Source of the DNA: an uncultured Prochlorococcus sp.
GTDB lineage: Bacteria; Cyanobacteriota; Cyanobacteriia; PCC-6307; Cyanobiaceae
Direction of reading: 5' to 3'
Assembly: GCA_902612005.1 (NCBI GenBank)
Contig: CACMCA010000009.1
Coordinates: forward strand, 1 to 59,980
DNA length: 59,980 nucleotides
This document shows positions 57,135 to 59,980 of this stretch, piece by piece (position 1 is the first letter of the stretch; each line of letters begins with the position of its first letter). The position numbers and the translations under genes were made by a program. The notes beneath the pieces were generated by a model. That model saw nothing but the letters and a program-made list of their open reading frames with translations, did not search any database and was not told the DNA's origin.

Positions 57135-58094
57135 TTAAAAGGTTTTTAAATCCCTAATCCATTCATAGGAGATTTTATTGAATACTGAAGGATCTTCATC
57201 ATGGACACAATGCCCTGAATTGGATACTATTTTTAATTTTACCCATCTATGGAAATTTGCAATCTTTTTACCAACAAACAAAGGTATGAAATTATCTTTT
57301 TCTCCCCAAATCAATAAAATAGGAACTTTTTTTGAGGCACTAAGTTTTCTCAAGAGGTAAGAAGCTTGAAATTTTTCATCTCGTGAAGACATTCCAATAC
57401 ACATTGCTCTTAATGATCGAGCTGAAGTTCTCCTTAATACAGGTTTTGTTACCAAATCTATTAGTTCGCGATCAATATTATCTTTTTTGAAATAGGCAGA
57501 ATTTAGTCCCAGTTTTATAACGCCTAATTTGGTTATTAAAAATAAAATAATCTCTAGAGGGAAAAACATAAAAAATATCCTTATAAATACATCTTTAAAT
57601 TTTTTAAATGATGATTTTTTTGTTATCGACTTTTTATTTCCTTTAATTTGATCTGGCATAGGGGATGCAATAACTGTTGCAATCTGATCCTCTAATGAAG
57701 CAGCACATGTTAAGGCGACTAGTGATCCAAGGGAATTGCCAATAAGAATTACTTTCCCAGAATTCTTTGGTCTTATCACCTGCGCAATAAAGTCTTTAAC
57801 CTGATTAGACCAAAACTCATTATTTAGTTTTCCAATTTGTCTAATACCAGGTTGATCTGAATCCCCAAATCCTATTAAATCCAAAGAATAAGAGGCAAAA
57901 TTCCTTTTCGCAAAATATTCTAAATTTTTTCTCCAATGTTTTCGACTAGCGCCAAATCCATGGAGAAAGATAATTGGAATATCATTATCTTCGCCTGTAA
58001 CACTCCAACAAATTTTTAAACCGTTCCAATTCCAGTAATTTGTAAAGTTTATATTTTGTTTAAAATTATTGTTCATATATTCAAAAATTTTCAA
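57135..58094 (-). CDS. Alpha/beta hydrolase
   Basis: A fold family protein (319 residues) with PIIFLHGFGASRKHWRKN (oxyanion loop), the nucleophile elbow LIGNSLGSLVAL with Ser, an acid-bearing strand ILLIWGEKDNFIP and His in NSGHCVHDEDP. A hydrophobic lid segment (FIRIFFMFFPLEIILFLITK) suggests membrane contact or a lipid-like substrate. It lies four bases upstream of ilvN. The substrate is unknown. Confidence 0.88.
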   Translation of the reverse strand: MKIFEYMNNNFKQNINFTNYWNWNGLKICWSVTGEDNDIPIIFLHGFGASRKHWRKNLEYFAKRNFASYSLDLIGFGDSDQPGIRQIGKLNNEFWSNQVKDFIAQVIRPKNSGKVILIGNSLGSLVALTCAASLEDQIATVIASPMPDQIKGNKKSITKKSSFKKFKDVFIRIFFMFFPLEIILFLITKLGVIKLGLNSAYFKKDNIDRELIDLVTKPVLRRTSARSLRAMCIGMSSRDEKFQASYLLRKLSASKKVPILLIWGEKDNFIPLFVGKKIANFHRWVKLKIVSNSGHCVHDEDPSVFNKISYEWIRDLKTF

Positions 58095-58169
58095 GATATT
58101 TGCATTATCTACTTTTTTAACAAATAAATGTATATTAAATGTAAATTATAGTAATCATTAAATTTAACT

Positions 58170-58268
58170 ATGGCTAAAGAAATTTTTGGTATTGCAGCAG
58201 TTTTTTGGATACTTATACCAATAGGATTAGTTGGTGGAGCTTTGTTATTAAAGTTTCAGGGAGATTGA
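58170..58268 (+). CDS. petM: Cytochrome b6f complex subunit PetM
   Basis: The 32-residue product ([20 protein letters not shown], then [12 protein letters not shown]) is a single-helix subunit of the cytochrome b6f complex. Its start is ATG 58170 and TGA ends at 58268. The match to the conserved PetM pattern is close to complete. It lies 57 bases before the ycf39 start. Confidence 0.95.
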   Translation: MAKEIFGIAAVFWILIPIGLVGGALLLKFQGD

Positions 58269-58325
58269 TTCTCACGAATACATCACAATTTGAGTTATGG
58301 TCTACAGGTTAAACAAATCTTAAAT

Positions 58326-59288
58326 ATGAAGATTCTTTTAGTAGGAGCAACAGGGACACTTGGTAGACAAATAGCAAAGCAAGCTATAGAAGATGGACAT
58401 GAAGTAAGATGCTTTGTAAGAAACCCAAGAAAAGCTTCCTTCCTACAAGAGTGGGGTTGTGAATTAACAAAAGGTAATTTATTAAATCCTTCTGATATTG
58501 AATATGCATTACAGGATATTGAAGCTGTTATTGATGCAGCTACTAGCAGGCCAGATGATCCTAAAAGTATTTATGAAATAGATTGGGATGGAAAACTTAA
58601 CTTATTTAATGCTTGTGAATCTTTAAATATAAAAAGGGTAATATTCCTCTCTATACTTCTAACGGAAAAGTTTAGAAATGTCCCTTTGATGGACATTAAA
58701 TTTTGCACTGAAAAGCTTCTTGAGAAATCTAATTTAGACTTCACAATCTTCAAATGCGCAGCTTTTATGCAAGGAGTTATTGGTCAATTCGCTATCCCAA
58801 TATTGGATAGTCAAGCAGTATGGATGAGTGGGACTCCAACAAAAATTGCTTATATGAATACTCAAGATATGGCAAAAGTTGTTGTAAAAGCAGTAAATAA
58901 TCCAAAAACTCACAGAACATCATTGCCATTAGTAGGTCCCAAAGCATGGGACTCAAACGAAGTTATATCTTTATGTGAAAAATTTAGTGAAAAAAAGGCA
59001 AAAATTTTTAGAGTTTCTCCTTTTCTAATTAGTGTTACTCAAAAAGTAGTTTCCTTTTTCCAAGATTCTTTAAATGTTGCTGAAAGATTGGCTTTTGCCG
59101 AAGTAACTAGTAGTGGTGAATCATTAGATGCTGACATGAGTAAAACTTACGAAATATTGGAACTTAAAAAAGAAGATATGACCTCACTAGAAAGTTATAT
59201 AAAAGAGTACTACCAACAAATACTTAAAAGATTAAGAGAAATGGAAGCAGATCTAAATATTGAGGAAAAAAAGAGATTACCTTTTTAA
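58326..59288 (+). CDS. ycf39: NAD(P)-binding photosystem II assembly factor Ycf39
   Basis: An atypical SDR (320 residues from ATG 58326). It has the Rossmann motif ILLVGATGTLGRQIAKQAI and RNPRKASFLQEWGCELTKGN, then IDAATSRPDDPKSIYEIDWD. It lacks the YxxxK pair, as in NmrA-like Ycf39 proteins. Ycf39 helps insert chlorophyll in D1 during photosystem II assembly. A TTG at 58290 is in frame but adds no conserved residues. Confidence 0.93.
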   Translation: MKILLVGATGTLGRQIAKQAIEDGHEVRCFVRNPRKASFLQEWGCELTKGNLLNPSDIEYALQDIEAVIDAATSRPDDPKSIYEIDWDGKLNLFNACESLNIKRVIFLSILLTEKFRNVPLMDIKFCTEKLLEKSNLDFTIFKCAAFMQGVIGQFAIPILDSQAVWMSGTPTKIAYMNTQDMAKVVVKAVNNPKTHRTSLPLVGPKAWDSNEVISLCEKFSEKKAKIFRVSPFLISVTQKVVSFFQDSLNVAERLAFAEVTSSGESLDADMSKTYEILELKKEDMTSLESYIKEYYQQILKRLREMEADLNIEEKKRLPF

Positions 59289-59334
59289 TATTGCAATTTT
59301 AGACTTATATAGTATATTTGTACTATATATATTA

Positions 59335-59553
59335 ATGATCATGTCTGTTTCTAAGTCTAAAAATCTTGAACGAAAACTAGATAATTTTGCAAAAGAAGCA
59401 AAAAATGAATTGAATAATGTTTGCGGTTCACCATTATGGGAAAGCCTTGGGTTTGTTTTTTTTGATCAATTAGAAGATTCTGAAAAAATTGCAAAAGCAA
59501 ATTTTTATTATGGTCAACTTCAAATTATTAATGAAATTAAATTTTCTATTTGA
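59335..59553 (+). CDS. Small unknown protein
   Basis: From ATG 59335 (or 59341) this is 72 residues: SVSKSKNLERKLDNFAKEAK, then NELNNVCGSPLWESLGFVFF, ending in a hydrophilic stretch. An upstream frame to 59260 overlaps ycf39 and has no family support. No family is recognised. It is in the conserved-looking run ycf39-unknown-infA. Confidence 0.55.
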   Translation: MIMSVSKSKNLERKLDNFAKEAKNELNNVCGSPLWESLGFVFFDQLEDSEKIAKANFYYGQLQIINEIKFSI

Positions 59554-59645
59554 ATTGAATTTCATATTTTTACATATGTAATTTTTCTTAAAATAATTTT
59601 GGCCAATCTTTTTCTGATAATATGGACTAAGTAAAAGATTAATTA

Positions 59646-59912
59646 ATGATTGAAACTTCTGGTGTAATAGAAAAAGAACAGGGGAATGGATTTTATTTGG
59701 TTACATTAGAACAACCTGAAGGTCATCAATGTTTATGTAGAGCTGCAGGCAAATTGACTAAATTTAGAATTAAATTATTGGCTGGAGATAAAGTTTTAGT
59801 TGAGATTAGTCCTTATGACCTCTCTAGAGGGAGGATAACCTATAGAGAAAGAAATGCGGGTGGTGCTAAACCTACTACTAATAAAAATAACCCTAAGAGA
59901 AATAATAAATAA
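59646..59912 (+). CDS. infA: Translation initiation factor IF-1
   Basis: The 88-residue protein has the S1/OB fold of IF-1: ETSGVIEKEQGNGFYLVTLE, RAAGKLTKFRIKLLAGDKV, and VEISPYDLSRGRITYRE. A basic, asparagine-rich tail (NKNNPKRNNK) extends it beyond the usual 72. The gene lies outside a ribosomal protein operon here. Confidence 0.93.
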   Translation: MIETSGVIEKEQGNGFYLVTLEQPEGHQCLCRAAGKLTKFRIKLLAGDKVLVEISPYDLSRGRITYRERNAGGAKPTTNKNNPKRNNK

Positions 59913-59980
59913 AAAGATATTTTAGATAATATTTTGTATCGCTTCTTTAAACTCACTTCTTTGCTTAACACCTTGCCATT

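Overview
The window is chromosomal DNA from a marine picocyanobacterium, almost certainly a high-light Prochlorococcus. The evidence is strong AT bias, tight gene packing, and a core set of photosystem II genes (psbD-psbC with the cyanobacterial overlap), petM, ycf4, ycf39, ycf46, idiA, flavodoxin and several cyanobacteria-only families (DUF2808, DUF3386, DUF1824). No transposase, integrase, phage gene or CRISPR array was seen.

Region 1 (1-22.5 kb) is a surface-polysaccharide island. A leftward block carries dTDP-rhamnose synthesis (rfbA, C, D, B), the export machinery of an ABC-dependent capsule (outer-membrane exporter, KpsM, KpsT, KpsE) and glycosyltransferases. A rightward block carries kpsC and kpsS (poly-Kdo linker transferases) and a lipid-acyltransferase-like gene that overlaps kpsS. 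An OlsB-like GNAT acyltransferase, another glycosyltransferase, the whole CMP-Kdo pathway (kdsD, kdsA and a kdsB-kdsC fusion) and a UDP-glucuronate-4-epimerase-like gene follow. Together they can make Kdo and rhamnose, build a lipid-anchored glycan and export it. The island ends at a terminator and a tRNA-Arg(UCU) whose 3' end points into the island.

Region 2 (22.6-35.9 kb) is core housekeeping: rsmI, pnp, rpsN, a site-2 protease, serS, ycf46-like, the yidC/PH-domain/rnpA/rpmH cluster, DUF2808, aroH and sppA. Region 3 (35.9-45.9 kb) holds a small glycan-modification set (DMT permease, GT4, ArnT-like transferase), a permease with no obvious start codon, SemiSWEET, a peroxiredoxin-like protein, flavodoxin, a methyltransferase, MIF-like tautomerase and small conserved genes.

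Region 4 (46.0-50.3 kb) has glyQ, idiA and tRNA-Ser(CGA). It is followed by an unusually gene-poor 2-kb tract with a 52-codon ORF, a rhomboid protease, a decayed small gene and two probable small RNAs. One carries the Yfr1 core motif in a hairpin loop; the other resembles the Yfr2 family. Region 5 (50.3-60 kb) is core again: 2Fe-2S ferredoxin, cobQ, maf, psbC, psbD, ycf4, a cyclophilin lipoprotein, ilvN, an alpha/beta hydrolase, petM, ycf39, a small unknown and infA.

The observations most worth following are the kpsS-coupled acyltransferase with the nearby GNAT, the Yfr1/Yfr2-like pair beside tRNA-Ser, the KdsB-KdsC fusion, the Ig-like insertion in YidC, and three genes whose family-like N-termini extend upstream of any ATG/GTG/TTG. 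All function calls are from reading the sequence; no database search was run.
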